Below are positions 32,539 through 42,499 of a stretch of 64,000 nucleotides of DNA, piece by piece (position 1 is the stretch's first letter; each line of letters begins with the position of its first letter). The position numbers and the translations under genes were made by a program. The stretch is from Candidatus Brocadiaceae bacterium S225 (GTDB lineage: Bacteria > Planctomycetota > Brocadiia > Brocadiales > Scalinduaceae). The stretch covers positions 1 through 64,000 of the forward strand of contig SMSL01000007.1 in assembly GCA_007859995.1 (NCBI GenBank), read 5' to 3'. The notes under the pieces were generated by a model. The model worked only from the letters and a program-made list of their open reading frames with translations. It was not told the origin of the DNA and ran no database searches.

Positions 32539-34899
32539 ATGGAAAAAAACCTTGTAATAGTAGAGTCACCGGCAAAAGCAAAAACAATTGAAGGTTACCT
32601 GGGAAAGGGCTTTTCGGTAAAATCATGTTTCGGTCATGTCCGGGATCTTCCCAAGACGAATAAAGCTATTGACATAAAAAACGGATTTCAACCTACATAT
32701 GAAATCCCTAAAGAGAAAAAAGACGTTATTAAGGAATTAAAAAAATCAGCAAAGAAAGCAGAAGTCGTATGGCTGGCGACTGACGATGATCGCGAAGGAG
32801 AAGCAATATCATGGCACTTGCAGGAGGCACTTAACTTAGATGAAAAAAATACCCGCAGAATTGTTTTCGGAGAAATCACCAAACAGGCGATACTTAATGC
32901 CATCGAATCGCCAAGGACTATTGATATAGATCTCGTCAATGCGCAGCAGGCCAGGCGGATTTTGGACAGGCTTGTAGGGTTTGAATTGTCCCCAATTTTA
33001 TGGAAAAAAATCCAACGCGGTCTTTCTGCAGGAAGGGTTCAGTCTGTCGCCGTAAGAATGGTGGTGGAACGAGAACGTGAAATTGAACAATTTGAAACTC
33101 AGTCATTCTTCAAAGTCAGTGCTGAGTTTCTGGTTGAGGGTAATAAAGTATTGAAGGCGGAGTTATCTGAAAGATTTTCCACTGAAAAAGAGGCGCTGGA
33201 ATTCTTAACCAAATGTATCGGGGCTACCTTCTCAATAGATAATTTAGAGAAAAAACCGGGACAGAAAAAACCGTCAGCTCCCTTTACCACTTCTACATTA
33301 CAACAGGAAGCCAGCCTTAAGCTCGGTTTTTCTGTAGCGCAGACTATGACCCTGGCTCAACGCTTGTATGAATCAGGCAAGATCACCTATATGAGGACAG
33401 ATTCTGTCAGTCTTTCACAATTAGCTTTAGACAATGCCGCAAAGGAAATAATTTCTGCATATGGTGCCGAATATTCAGAGACAAGACAATACACTACCAA
33501 GTCCAGTTCCGCTCAGGAGGCTCATGAAGCCATCAGGCCTACAGAATTTTCAGAGAAAAGCGCAGGCGCTGACAGGAACCAGACACGTCTTTATGAGTTG
33601 ATCTGGAAACGGTCAATTGCATCACAAATGGCTAATGCCCGTATAGAGAGAACCACTGCGACAATCGGTATTTCCACTGTTCCTCAAACCATGAAGGCTA
33701 CAGGTGAGGTCATCACATTTGAAGGATTTCTAAAGGTTTACCTTGAATCAACTGCTGAGGAAAGGGATGAAAAGGAAGAGGAGGAGAGCAAAGGGATTTT
33801 ACCACCGATAACTGTCGGGCAAGAACTCAACCTTGACAAAATGATAGCAGTTCAAAGGTTTACAAGATCCCCTGCAAGGTTTACGGAAGCAAGCCTCGTT
33901 AAGAAACTGGAGGAGCTGGGTATCGGCAGGCCGTCTACATATGCCCCTACCATTTCTACCATACAAAAAAGAGGGTATGTACTGAAAGAGCACAGAGATG
34001 GCAGGGAAAGGCAGTATCAGGAAATGATCCTGGCAAACAACGAGGTGAATTCCTTCACAAGAACGGAAATTACAGGTGCTGAAAAAGCCAAACTGTTTCC
34101 AACAGACGTTGCAAGAATAGTCAACGATTTTCTGGTTAAGCATTTTTCAAGAGTTACTGACTACTCATTTACTGCATCAATAGAGAAGGAGTTTGATGAT
34201 ATTGCCACTGGAAAGCTGGAATGGGATAAAATGATCGGCGCATTTTATGGAAGCTTTCACGAAAAGGTAGAGGCGACGGAGGCAATAGATCGATCTGAGG
34301 TAGACACCTCAAGAGAACTTGGCAAGGACCCCAAAACAGGGAGAACCCTATTGGTACGGTTGGGGCCATACGGACCTATGGCTCAAATTGGAACTGCTGA
34401 GGAACTTGAAGAAGAAGAGAAGCCTAAATACGCGAGTCTGCTTAAGGGGCAGTTGTTGGAATCCATCACTTTTGAAGAGGCCATTAATTTGTTTAAACTA
34501 CCGAGAGAAGTTGGTACGTATGAAGACAAAGTAATTACTGCTGCAATTGGCAGGTTTGGGCCATATATTCGGCATGACAGCAAATTTGTTTCGTTAACCG
34601 GTGATGACGATCCCTATACTGTTGAGCAAGAGAGGGCCATTGAATTAATAGAAGCCAAGCGCAAAGCTGATGCTGAAAAATTTATCAAATCATTTGACGA
34701 AAATCCTGAAGTGCAAGTGCTAAACGGCAGGTATGGGCCTTACATAAAAGTTGGGAAAAAGAATGTCAAGATACCCAAGGACCAGGAACCCAAAGACCTG
34801 ACTCTTAAAGAGTGTCTTGACCTTGCTGAAAAAGCTCCTGAAAAAAAGGCAAGGGGTGGGAAAAGAAAGCCAAAAACCGCCACTAAAAAGAAAAAGTAA
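32539..34899 (+). CDS. topA: DNA topoisomerase I
   Basis: 786 residues, type IA topoisomerase that relaxes negative supercoils. TOPRIM at the N terminus (NLVIVESPAKAKTIEGYL; metal-binding TDDDREGEA at 81-89), catalytic Y284 in ITYMRTDS, and IGRPSTYAPTISTIQKRGYV. The C-terminal region carries non-zinc repeats (GPYGPMAQIG, GRFGPYIRHDS, GRYGPYIKVGKKNV) and a Lys-rich tail; the Cys4 zinc fingers of E. coli TopA are absent. It stands alone behind a clear promoter. Confidence 0.97.
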   Translation: MEKNLVIVESPAKAKTIEGYLGKGFSVKSCFGHVRDLPKTNKAIDIKNGFQPTYEIPKEKKDVIKELKKSAKKAEVVWLATDDDREGEAISWHLQEALNLDEKNTRRIVFGEITKQAILNAIESPRTIDIDLVNAQQARRILDRLVGFELSPILWKKIQRGLSAGRVQSVAVRMVVEREREIEQFETQSFFKVSAEFLVEGNKVLKAELSERFSTEKEALEFLTKCIGATFSIDNLEKKPGQKKPSAPFTTSTLQQEASLKLGFSVAQTMTLAQRLYESGKITYMRTDSVSLSQLALDNAAKEIISAYGAEYSETRQYTTKSSSAQEAHEAIRPTEFSEKSAGADRNQTRLYELIWKRSIASQMANARIERTTATIGISTVPQTMKATGEVITFEGFLKVYLESTAEERDEKEEEESKGILPPITVGQELNLDKMIAVQRFTRSPARFTEASLVKKLEELGIGRPSTYAPTISTIQKRGYVLKEHRDGRERQYQEMILANNEVNSFTRTEITGAEKAKLFPTDVARIVNDFLVKHFSRVTDYSFTASIEKEFDDIATGKLEWDKMIGAFYGSFHEKVEATEAIDRSEVDTSRELGKDPKTGRTLLVRLGPYGPMAQIGTAEELEEEEKPKYASLLKGQLLESITFEEAINLFKLPREVGTYEDKVITAAIGRFGPYIRHDSKFVSLTGDDDPYTVEQERAIELIEAKRKADAEKFIKSFDENPEVQVLNGRYGPYIKVGKKNVKIPKDQEPKDLTLKECLDLAEKAPEKKARGGKRKPKTATKKKK

Positions 34900-34927
34900 G
34901 CAGTTTTCGGACGAGCGGAAAAAAGCA

Positions 34928-36451
34928 CTAGTACTTCAAGGTAACATAGCCCTTTGATTTGATAAGCAGGGAAACAGATACGCCTGTGTCAACAAACCCC
35001 TTCAATACAGACTGAAATTCACTGGCAGTTTTGACATCACTGGAACCAACTCTTAATATTATGTCACCGGGTAATATGCCCGCCCTTTCTGCCGGACTAT
35101 CACTGACAACGTGCCTTACAAGCACTCCATGTTCTTTCTCACCTCCCGGGGGCAGGGTCTCAACCGCTAAGCCCACGTTAAGGCTTGTTTGACCGAGAAT
35201 CGCTCTAACTGTTACATACATACGCCCGGACATGCTTCCCGGCTGTTCATCAATATTGATTGTCAGTAGTTTTTCTTTTTTGTTACGGATGACGGTCACC
35301 GTAACAGCACTGTCAACTTCCGAAACCCTTATGGCTTTCTGCAGATCGTCTATATTCATGATTTTGCGTCCATCAAACTCAACGATAACGTCACCGGGAA
35401 GAATGTTTCCTTTTGATGCGGGGGTATCCTGCCACACCTCGGATATGAAAGCGCCTTTATCTGACTCTATCTGAAATTCTCTCAACACATCGCTTTTACT
35501 TTTTAGATTTAAATATGCAGCCAGGCTGTCATTGATATCCTGAAGTCCTACTCCCAGGTAACCTCTAACTACTCTGCCTTTTTCAATAAGGTCTGATATA
35601 ACCTCGTTTGCAATTTCCATGGATATTGCAAACCCGACTCCCTGGAATCCTCCTGTGCGTGTTGCTATAGCAGAATTAACTCCGATTATCTCACCGCGCA
35701 GGTTTACCAGTGGGCCACCACTGTTACCCGGATTAATCGCGGCATCCGTCTGAATAAAATCTTCGTATGCAAAGGGTTTGGCAAATGGAGTGATGTGTGT
35801 TCTTCCTATCGCACTTACTATGCCCGTGGAAACAGTCTGGTTATATCCAAATGGATTACCAATGGCAATGACCCAGTCCCCAACATTCACGCTCTTTGGA
35901 TCTCCAAGAGTAGCTTCCCTGAGATCTTCGCATGCAATTTTCAAAATTGCCAGATCCGTGTTTGCATCCTGGCCAATTATCGCAGCGTCATGCTTGTCCC
36001 CGTTATGTAATGTGACCGTAATTTTTCCGTTTTCAAAACCACTTACAACATGAAAATTGGTAAGGATATACCCTGTTTTTTTTATTACTATTCCTGAACC
36101 GAAACGGGGCTTATTGGAATCCGGAGATTTGTTATTTCTACCATCAGGAGAGGGGAAAGGATGAGATTCTTCTTCGTGCGGATCGGAATATGTGCCGTAA
36201 GCATCATAAGCAACAATACTTACGACCGAAGGCGCCACCAGGCGTGATACTTTCTGGAAAATCCGTACAAACGGGTTTGCAATCTTTTCCAACTCTAAAA
36301 TATCTTTTCTCAATTCTTCAACTTCACCGCCAGGACATACTCCATGGCTGAGTAAAAGTGAAAAAATAAGGCAAATGATTATTTTAGAACTCAATAAATT
36401 TAAAGCCCTTAAATACCTCATAATACGGTAAATTGTATCAAAATAATCCAC
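34928..36451 (-). CDS. HtrA/DegP-type periplasmic serine protease
   Basis: 507 residues. N-terminal hydrophobic signal (about 23-38), a disordered linker at 88-115, a trypsin-like domain with catalytic H134 (TNFHVVSG), D166 (TDLAILKI) and S244 (NPGNSGGPL), then two PDZ domains (about 295-390 and 410-505). It acts in quality control of exported proteins. An alternative start at residue 11 would give a more typical signal peptide. Confidence 0.94.
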   Translation of the reverse strand: MDYFDTIYRIMRYLRALNLLSSKIIICLIFSLLLSHGVCPGGEVEELRKDILELEKIANPFVRIFQKVSRLVAPSVVSIVAYDAYGTYSDPHEEESHPFPSPDGRNNKSPDSNKPRFGSGIVIKKTGYILTNFHVVSGFENGKITVTLHNGDKHDAAIIGQDANTDLAILKIACEDLREATLGDPKSVNVGDWVIAIGNPFGYNQTVSTGIVSAIGRTHITPFAKPFAYEDFIQTDAAINPGNSGGPLVNLRGEIIGVNSAIATRTGGFQGVGFAISMEIANEVISDLIEKGRVVRGYLGVGLQDINDSLAAYLNLKSKSDVLREFQIESDKGAFISEVWQDTPASKGNILPGDVIVEFDGRKIMNIDDLQKAIRVSEVDSAVTVTVIRNKKEKLLTINIDEQPGSMSGRMYVTVRAILGQTSLNVGLAVETLPPGGEKEHGVLVRHVVSDSPAERAGILPGDIILRVGSSDVKTASEFQSVLKGFVDTGVSVSLLIKSKGYVTLKY

Positions 36452-36579
36452 CTTTTACAACAAATCATTTGATTTTCAAGCTGGCATTGATAGTATTATG
36501 AACGGTTTTGTCACGATGTCATTTAATGGTGGATCTGGCTACTTTTCATAACTCGCCAGGACGGACAGGATACTAAAAT

Positions 36580-37359
36580 ATGAAGAAAGGTAAACTTATT
36601 GTTGTTGAAGGGACCGACGGGAGCGGTAAAACCGTGCAAACCGGCCTCCTTGTGGAAAGGTTGTCGAAAGAAGGCTATCAGGTACAAATGACAGATTTTC
36701 CGCAATATGGTAAATCGTTCTTTGCAAATATGATAGAAAAATATTTGAAAGGCGAATTCGGTTGGCCGCAGGAATTGAGAGACCATCTTAAAAAGCATCC
36801 ACCTCTCATCGAAAAAAGTTCCACATCCGGCAGTGACAGTGCGGAATATGTTGAGTCACGACCCAATGAAGTTAATCCTTATCTTACCTCCATTCTTTAT
36901 GCGGGAGATAGATGGGAGGCAAAAAACCAGATGCGCAAATGGTTGGAGGAAGGAAACATTGTTATATCCAATCGTTATGTCTGCTCAAATATGGCTCATC
37001 AAGGAGCGAAGATCAGTGATGCTGTAGAACGGAAAATTTTTTATAAATGGATTGAGGTATTGGAACATGAAGTTTACTCTGTTCCGAAAGCAGACTTTAC
37101 TATTTATCTGCATGTTCCGGTAGAAATTTCCCGGGAGTTAATTACAACAAGATTAAGAGAATCAGAAGGTTTGAAATCAAAGATGGACTTACATGAAGGA
37201 GACACTGAATACCTGAAGAGAGTTCGGGACGCATATGTGGAACTTGCTGCCAGTGATAGTAACTGGTGTACTATAGAATGTGCAGAAAACAATAAAATAA
37301 AGTCTAAGGAAGGCATTTCAGAAGAGATTTGGCACGCAATAAGTAGGATTTTAAGCTAG
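36580..37359 (+). CDS. tmk: thymidylate kinase family protein
   Basis: 259 residues. P-loop VVEGTDGSGKT at the N terminus, FPQYGKSFFA, DRWEAKNQMRKWLEEGNIVISNRYVCSNMAHQGAKI, and a LID-like TRLRESEGLKSKMDLHE. It makes dTDP from dTMP. It is about 50 residues longer than E. coli Tmk, with an insert near 60-95; the long form occurs in archaea and some bacteria. A role as another deoxynucleotide kinase cannot be excluded. Confidence 0.85.
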   Translation: MKKGKLIVVEGTDGSGKTVQTGLLVERLSKEGYQVQMTDFPQYGKSFFANMIEKYLKGEFGWPQELRDHLKKHPPLIEKSSTSGSDSAEYVESRPNEVNPYLTSILYAGDRWEAKNQMRKWLEEGNIVISNRYVCSNMAHQGAKISDAVERKIFYKWIEVLEHEVYSVPKADFTIYLHVPVEISRELITTRLRESEGLKSKMDLHEGDTEYLKRVRDAYVELAASDSNWCTIECAENNKIKSKEGISEEIWHAISRILS

Positions 37360-37433
37360 AGCCTTCGGCAGACTTTGAAGATGTACGTGCCGCTTATTTA
37401 TTAACAAGTCTTAATACCCGGAAAAATCTATTC

Positions 37434-37463
37434 TTGACATATTATGTAGTAATCAACTAATAT
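37434..37463 (+). promoter_or_regulatory. promoter of hemerythrin operon
   Basis: TTGACA (37434-37439), 18 bp, TAATAT (37458-37463). The gene starts about 45 bases further on, after AAGGAGGG. Confidence 0.55.
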
Positions 37464-37515
37464 AACATGCTTATAGTTTCAATTACTAAAATCGATACGT
37501 ATAAGGAGGGAATTT

Positions 37516-38304
37516 TTGGAAAATATATTAAATACAGATATAAGGGCAGTTATAGATCAATGCCCTGAAGTCGGGCGTATTTTGGAAGAATATGGTATTG
37601 GTTGTGCTCCATGTTCTGTTGGAAGCTGCCTGGTTAGTGACGTTGTGGGGATTCATGGCCTGGACCCACAGACAGAAGCCACTTTAATGTATAAAATAGA
37701 AAAAGTGGTTTATCCGGATAGAGATGTTCCGGAACCAAAGGTGGATTTATCAAAAATTGTGCCGAAAGAGATAAATTATTCTCCAGCAGTAAAAAATCTT
37801 GTGGACGAGCATGTACTGATTAAACGACTTTTGGCCCTAATCCCTACCATTACGGATTTTGTCGAAAAGAGTGAAACGGTAGATAAAGATCTTGTTATGA
37901 GCTGTATTGATTTCATACGAGGTTATGCCGATAAGTTCCATCATATGAAGGAAGAGGATATCCTTTTTAAATATGTTGACGAACAGTCGGAGATAATTAA
38001 GATTATGTACGAGGATCATGTCACCGGAAGGAACCATGTCAAGAATGTTGTTGAAGGTGCAGAAAATGGAAACAAGGCTCAGATCAAAGAGCACTTGCAT
38101 GGATACAGAGATTTGCTGACCCAACATATAAAGAAGGAAGATGAAATCTTATATCCATGGATAGAACGACAAATGTCTGATCAGCAGATTGGAGAACTGT
38201 TTCAGAGGTGTAGTGCGGCGGATGCATCAGTAGGAGAAGAGCTGCCGAAGAAATATGAAAAATTTATAATTGAATTAGAAGAAAAATTTGCGAAGGAGAA
38301 TTAA
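37516..38304 (+). CDS. hemerythrin-domain protein with N-terminal Cys-rich domain
   Basis: 262 residues. Residues 1-65 form a DUF1858/ScdA-N-like domain with C16, C30, C33 and C38 (GCAPCSVGSC). Residues about 92-225 form a hemerythrin four-helix bundle with candidate di-iron ligands H99, H142/H143, E147, H168, H204 and E208 (KFHHMKEED, TQHIKKEDEILYPW). Such ScdA/Ric-like proteins repair iron-sulfur centres or sense O2 and NO. TTG start five bases after a perfect AAGGAGGG. A 3-base gap separates it from the next gene. Confidence 0.85.
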   Translation: MENILNTDIRAVIDQCPEVGRILEEYGIGCAPCSVGSCLVSDVVGIHGLDPQTEATLMYKIEKVVYPDRDVPEPKVDLSKIVPKEINYSPAVKNLVDEHVLIKRLLALIPTITDFVEKSETVDKDLVMSCIDFIRGYADKFHHMKEEDILFKYVDEQSEIIKIMYEDHVTGRNHVKNVVEGAENGNKAQIKEHLHGYRDLLTQHIKKEDEILYPWIERQMSDQQIGELFQRCSAADASVGEELPKKYEKFIIELEEKFAKEN

Positions 38305-38306
38305 TA

Positions 38307-38774
38307 ATGAGTGATTGCTGCCCAGGATCAAAGACAATGGATTTTAGTGAAAAAGACGAACAGGGAGATGACGAAACAGGTGCGCGCCAATCTCAACTGA
38401 AACAATGGCCGATCCAGTTGCATCTGGTTTCGCCACAGGCACCTTATTTTCAGGAGAAAGATATTTTACTCGCCGCAGACTGTGTGCCTTTTACCTTGGC
38501 TGATTTCCATAAGGATCATCTGAAAGGAAAAAGCCTGGCTATTGGCTGTCCAAAACTGGATTCAGATCAGGAAGTTTATGTGGACAAGATTGCTGCTTTG
38601 ATTGATGACTCAAAGATCAATACTTTAACCGTTATGATCATGCAGGTGCCATGCTGTATGGGATTGTCTCAGATTGCAAAATCCGGCGCAGAGAAGGCCA
38701 CACGTAAGATACCGGTTAAACAGGTTGTTGTAGGTGTAGAAGGTGGAAAAGTCTTATCCGAAGAATGGCTTTAA
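38307..38774 (+). CDS. Cys-containing protein coupled to hemerythrin
   Basis: 155 residues with Cys pairs at the N terminus (DCCPGS) and near the C terminus (VPCCMGL) plus single Cys in AADCVPF and AIGCPKLD. The pattern resembles the C-terminal part of small ferredoxin-like proteins of anaerobes whose 4Fe-4S part is replaced by a short tail. It is translated with the hemerythrin gene, so an electron-transfer or iron-sulfur role is likely but unproven. Confidence 0.65.
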   Translation: MSDCCPGSKTMDFSEKDEQGDDETGARQSQLKQWPIQLHLVSPQAPYFQEKDILLAADCVPFTLADFHKDHLKGKSLAIGCPKLDSDQEVYVDKIAALIDDSKINTLTVMIMQVPCCMGLSQIAKSGAEKATRKIPVKQVVVGVEGGKVLSEEWL

Positions 38775-38805
38775 AGGTTTGTACCAACTTTTAAATATAA
38801 AAAAT

Positions 38806-38839
38806 CCCTGGGAGGCCAAAAGCTTCTCAGGGTTTTTTT
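38806..38839 (+). terminator. intrinsic terminator of hemerythrin operon
   Basis: CCCTGGGAGGC (38806-38816) pairs with GCTTCTCAGGG (38822-38832), including G-U pairs, around a CAAAA loop, then TTTTTTT. Strong Rho-independent terminator 30 bases after the operon. Confidence 0.9.
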
Positions 38840-39042
38840 ATTCATTTTTTTCATATACAAAAGGGCAATACAAACAGTTACCAGTACATGCATGTACTCA
38901 AAACCCTTGCATTTGATCGTTACATGGTTTTAAAATAGCAGACAGGTGTTTCAATATTATTATTGTGTATATATCGAGTACAACCATTGTGTGGAGAGAC
39001 AGGACAATATATCTTGCCGGTTGCCAATAATATTTGCTGAAG

Positions 39043-39963
39043 ATGGATGAATTTTCTTTTATAAAATGGATAAGAAGTAATCAAAAAAAAGATAAGAATA
39101 TCATAATTGGTATCGGTGATGATTGTGCGTCTATCAGGATTAATGATGATAATGTGTTCCTGGTTACCACGGATATGCTGGTAGAAGGTACACACTTTAA
39201 CTTGAAAAAGAGTACGCCCGGAGAAATAGGGCGCAAGTCAATTGCCTGCAGTATCAGCGATATTGCCGCTATGGGTTGTTCCGCAAAATATGCGGTGATT
39301 TCAATTTGTTTCCCTCATGAGACTAAGACAAAATTTGCCAGAGATTTGTACCGTGGCATCCAGAAAATGGCTGATGCGTTTAATATTAGAATAATAGGTG
39401 GAGATATTGTCAGCAGTAAAAAAACACTGGTTATCAACGTAACGATGTATGGCAGAAACGAAGGGCTAAAAAGCATACCTCGCTCTGGCGCTAAGGCGAA
39501 TGATGTCATAATGATAACTGGTGCATTAGGCGGATCAATATTGGGAAAACATATCACATTTAAACCACGCTTGAAAGAAGGTCTTTTGCTAAATAAGAAA
39601 TTTAACATAAATTCTATGATAGATATTAGCGACGGCCTGGTGGCGGACCTGGGTCACATTCTTGAGGAGAGTGGGGTTGGCGCTGTTTTATATGAAGAGG
39701 AAGTGCCGGTATCTGCAGATGCAAGGAAACTGGCGCGTAAGACAGGGTTATCAGCACTCTATCATGCCCTTCATGATGGTGAGGATTACGAACTGCTTTT
39801 TACTCTTTCTGATAAAGAGTCAAAAAAACTTTTGGCTTTCAGGTCTTTTCCTGCACGGTTGTCAAAGATAGGCCACATCAACAAGTCCAAAGGAATCAAA
39901 ATGCAGGGCGCAGACGGTAAGTTAAAAAGAATAAAATCAATAGGGTATACACATTTTAAATAA
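39043..39963 (+). CDS. thiL: thiamine-monophosphate kinase
   Basis: 306 residues from the ATG at 39043 (a TTG lies 9 bases before). It phosphorylates TMP to the cofactor TPP. Motifs: IGDDCASI, TTDMLVEGTHF, SISDIAAMGCSAKYAVIS, IGGDIVSS, MIDISDGLVADLGHI, HDGEDYELLFTL. Normal length. Its end overlaps the likely start of tsaE, and mutL follows, so the three form one operon. Confidence 0.95.
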   Translation: MDEFSFIKWIRSNQKKDKNIIIGIGDDCASIRINDDNVFLVTTDMLVEGTHFNLKKSTPGEIGRKSIACSISDIAAMGCSAKYAVISICFPHETKTKFARDLYRGIQKMADAFNIRIIGGDIVSSKKTLVINVTMYGRNEGLKSIPRSGAKANDVIMITGALGGSILGKHITFKPRLKEGLLLNKKFNINSMIDISDGLVADLGHILEESGVGAVLYEEEVPVSADARKLARKTGLSALYHALHDGEDYELLFTLSDKESKKLLAFRSFPARLSKIGHINKSKGIKMQGADGKLKRIKSIGYTHFK

Positions 39964-40468
39964 AAAAAATTTTACTATTTCCGCTAATTCCGTCCACATT
40001 GAAACAGGAAAAATTGAGCAGACAATTGAGTTTGGCTGTTTAATAGGCTCTCTCCTTAAAGCAGGCGACGTTGTAGCCCTTACAGGTCAATTGGGTGCCG
40101 GCAAAACACATTTTACAAAGGGGATTGCAGATGGTCAGGGAGTGGAGGACAGAAAAGCAGTCACAAGCCCGAGCTATGTTATAGTTAAGCAATATATGGG
40201 CAGGTTGCCGATTTATCATTTTGATGCATACCGGTTGAACTCAGCGGATGAAATGTATGAAATCGACTGTGTGGGATTTTTCTGGGGTGATGGTATTTCA
40301 ATTATTGAATGGGCTGACAAGGTAATGGAATGCCTGCCAGACGAGTTTATAAAAATCACCATTAAGATAGAGGGAAAAACATCACGTGGTATCAATGTGT
40401 CTTATAATGGAGAAAGATACAGAAATTTTATGGAAGAGATTAAGGAGGCGGTTAAGTGTCTAAAATAA
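39953..40468 (+). CDS. tsaE: tRNA threonylcarbamoyladenosine synthesis ATPase, non-canonical start
   Basis: About 171 residues. P-loop LTGQLGAGKTHFTKG, SPSYVIVKQY, IYHFDAYRL, and IIEWADKV are those of TsaE, which partners TsaD (26995-28005) and TsaB. The only ATG/GTG/TTG in frame after the upstream stop at 39941 is the TTG at 40091, inside the P-loop, so it cannot be the true start. Homologous sequence (SVHIETGKIEQTIEFG) continues upstream to about 39960. An ATT at 39953, seven bases after AGGG, or an ATA at 39947 are the possible starts. The gene overlaps thiL by 11 bases and mutL by 13. Confidence 0.85.
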   Translation: MLNKKNFTISANSVHIETGKIEQTIEFGCLIGSLLKAGDVVALTGQLGAGKTHFTKGIADGQGVEDRKAVTSPSYVIVKQYMGRLPIYHFDAYRLNSADEMYEIDCVGFFWGDGISIIEWADKVMECLPDEFIKITIKIEGKTSRGINVSYNGERYRNFMEEIKEAVKCLK

Positions 40469-42288
40469 AGGTTTTACCACAAACAGTTGTTACCAAAATA
40501 GCTGCCGGTGAAGTCATAGAGCGTCCTGCCTCGGTTCTCAAAGAGCTGGTTGAAAATGCTATTGATGCCGGTGCAACGCATATAGAGATACAACTGGAGG
40601 AGGGTGGTAAAAAACTTATAAAGGTTTCTGACAACGGTACCGGAATGGACGGGGATGATGTAAAGATCGCGTTTTTAAGCCATGCGACAAGCAAGTTGCG
40701 CAGCGATGATGATCTTTTCTCTATTGATACACTGGGCTTTCGAGGAGAAGCCCTTCCAAGTATAGGATCAATTTCACAGACAAGGATTATATCCCGTACA
40801 AAGGATACATTAATTGGTTCAGAAATTCAGATTGAGGGAGGAAGCCTGGGCAAGATTAAAGAGAAGGGAGCACCAGAGGGCACGCAGATCGATGTACAAA
40901 ACTTATTTTATAATACTCCCGTTAGACGCAAATTTCTCAAAAGCACTCAAACTGAAATGGCCCATATATCAGAGATGGTTATAAGGTTTGCATTGTCGTA
41001 TCCAAACATCCATTTTACTACTATCCACAACGGGAAAAATGTTTTAGTCTTTCCAACTGCCAAAAATCTGAAGGAGAGAATAAACACCATTTTTGGAAAA
41101 GAGATAAGCGAGAATCTTCTTGAAATAAATTCAAAAGAGCCTGATATCTCTATATATGGTTATATTCTGCCTCCAACACATAATCGACCAAATACAAAGA
41201 TGCAGTTTATTTTTCTTAACGGAAGGTATATTCGAGACAATATAATTTTTCATGCTATAAATGCTGCTTATCGAAATCTTTTGATGTCCAGACGCTCACC
41301 CATTGTTTTTTTACTTCTTCAGATTGATAGCAGTGAAGTGGATGTTAATGTGCATCCTACAAAGATTGAAGTCAGGTTTAAAAATACGGGGCTTATCCAC
41401 GATCAGTTATATGCCACAATACGATCCACCCTTATGCAGACGGAAGCTCACTCTTCGTTTCAGGCTGCGAACCAGCATAATCATTCCAACGCAGAACCTT
41501 CTACTACGGCTGCCAATACATTTGTGGGAGGCGTTGACGCACAACACCGGCAGGATAAAGACGTTTCATTGGATGAAAAGAAAGAGTCTGTGATGAAGTC
41601 TATGTCAGACTTCTTTTCAGCTTCTCCGGGCAAGGAAACTCCTTATCGCAGGGACGAGCATAAACGGGACGTTTTGCCGTCTTCAGAGGAGAAATCTTTA
41701 TTCAAACAAGATAGCAGGTTTACTTCTCATATACAGATCCATAATTCGTACATAATTGAAGAAACAGCAGAAGGTTTAAATATAATTGACCAGCACGCTC
41801 TACACGAGGTTGTCCTTTACCACGAGATATGGGAACACATCAAATCGTCAAGACTTGCAATACAGAAACTGTTAATTCCTGCGTTAATAGAACTCGCGCC
41901 CCGTGATTTTGTTACAATTATGAGTCTCAGAGAGGAATTTTGTACTTTAGGTTTAGAAATAGAAGAATTTGGGAAAAGTACAATCGCAATTCGTACACAT
42001 CCACAAATTTTGAAAAATCTGGATTTTCATTCGCTTATTCAAAGCGTTTTGGAAGAGATTGATAGCGATGATGTTAAAAGTGAAACAGATAATATTTTAA
42101 GAAAAATCGTCCAGGTAATGGCCTGTAAAGGTGCCGTCAAGGCAGGCCAACGGCTGGCGCCACAAGAGATACGGTCGCTTTTAGAACAAAGGAGAGACAA
42201 TATTGTCACCAGTTTTTGCCCCCATGGCCGTCCGACTGCACTTGAATTTAAAATATCTGACCTTGAGAAACAATTTAAGAGAATCTAG
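40456..42288 (+). CDS. mutL: DNA mismatch repair protein MutL
   Basis: 610 residues. GHKL ATPase domain with VVTKIAAGEVIERPASVLKELVENAIDAGA, DNGTGMDGDDV and GFRGEALPSIGSIS, transducer with NVHPTKIEVRF, a poorly conserved linker (about 330-430), and a C-terminal dimer domain with IIDQHALHE and CPHGRPT. The Gln-His-Ala motif DQHALHE resembles DQHAxHE of MutL endonucleases, so nicking activity is likely. GTG start overlapping tsaE. Confidence 0.96.
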   Translation: MSKIKVLPQTVVTKIAAGEVIERPASVLKELVENAIDAGATHIEIQLEEGGKKLIKVSDNGTGMDGDDVKIAFLSHATSKLRSDDDLFSIDTLGFRGEALPSIGSISQTRIISRTKDTLIGSEIQIEGGSLGKIKEKGAPEGTQIDVQNLFYNTPVRRKFLKSTQTEMAHISEMVIRFALSYPNIHFTTIHNGKNVLVFPTAKNLKERINTIFGKEISENLLEINSKEPDISIYGYILPPTHNRPNTKMQFIFLNGRYIRDNIIFHAINAAYRNLLMSRRSPIVFLLLQIDSSEVDVNVHPTKIEVRFKNTGLIHDQLYATIRSTLMQTEAHSSFQAANQHNHSNAEPSTTAANTFVGGVDAQHRQDKDVSLDEKKESVMKSMSDFFSASPGKETPYRRDEHKRDVLPSSEEKSLFKQDSRFTSHIQIHNSYIIEETAEGLNIIDQHALHEVVLYHEIWEHIKSSRLAIQKLLIPALIELAPRDFVTIMSLREEFCTLGLEIEEFGKSTIAIRTHPQILKNLDFHSLIQSVLEEIDSDDVKSETDNILRKIVQVMACKGAVKAGQRLAPQEIRSLLEQRRDNIVTSFCPHGRPTALEFKISDLEKQFKRI

Positions 42289-42499
42289 ATAAAAATTTAT
42301 ATGATGATTAAACTATAATCTGCGATATATAGCGTTGTTTAAGTAGAAGTACTACAATATATCATAATTATAGAAGAATATTCATAAGGCGATAATAATC
42401 ATAATGTTAACTTTTTCCTTGACGGTTTATAGGTTTATCTATAACATATCCCGTTTGGCAATATTTTAACAATTTAATGGGAATGGAGTTTATTTTTTT

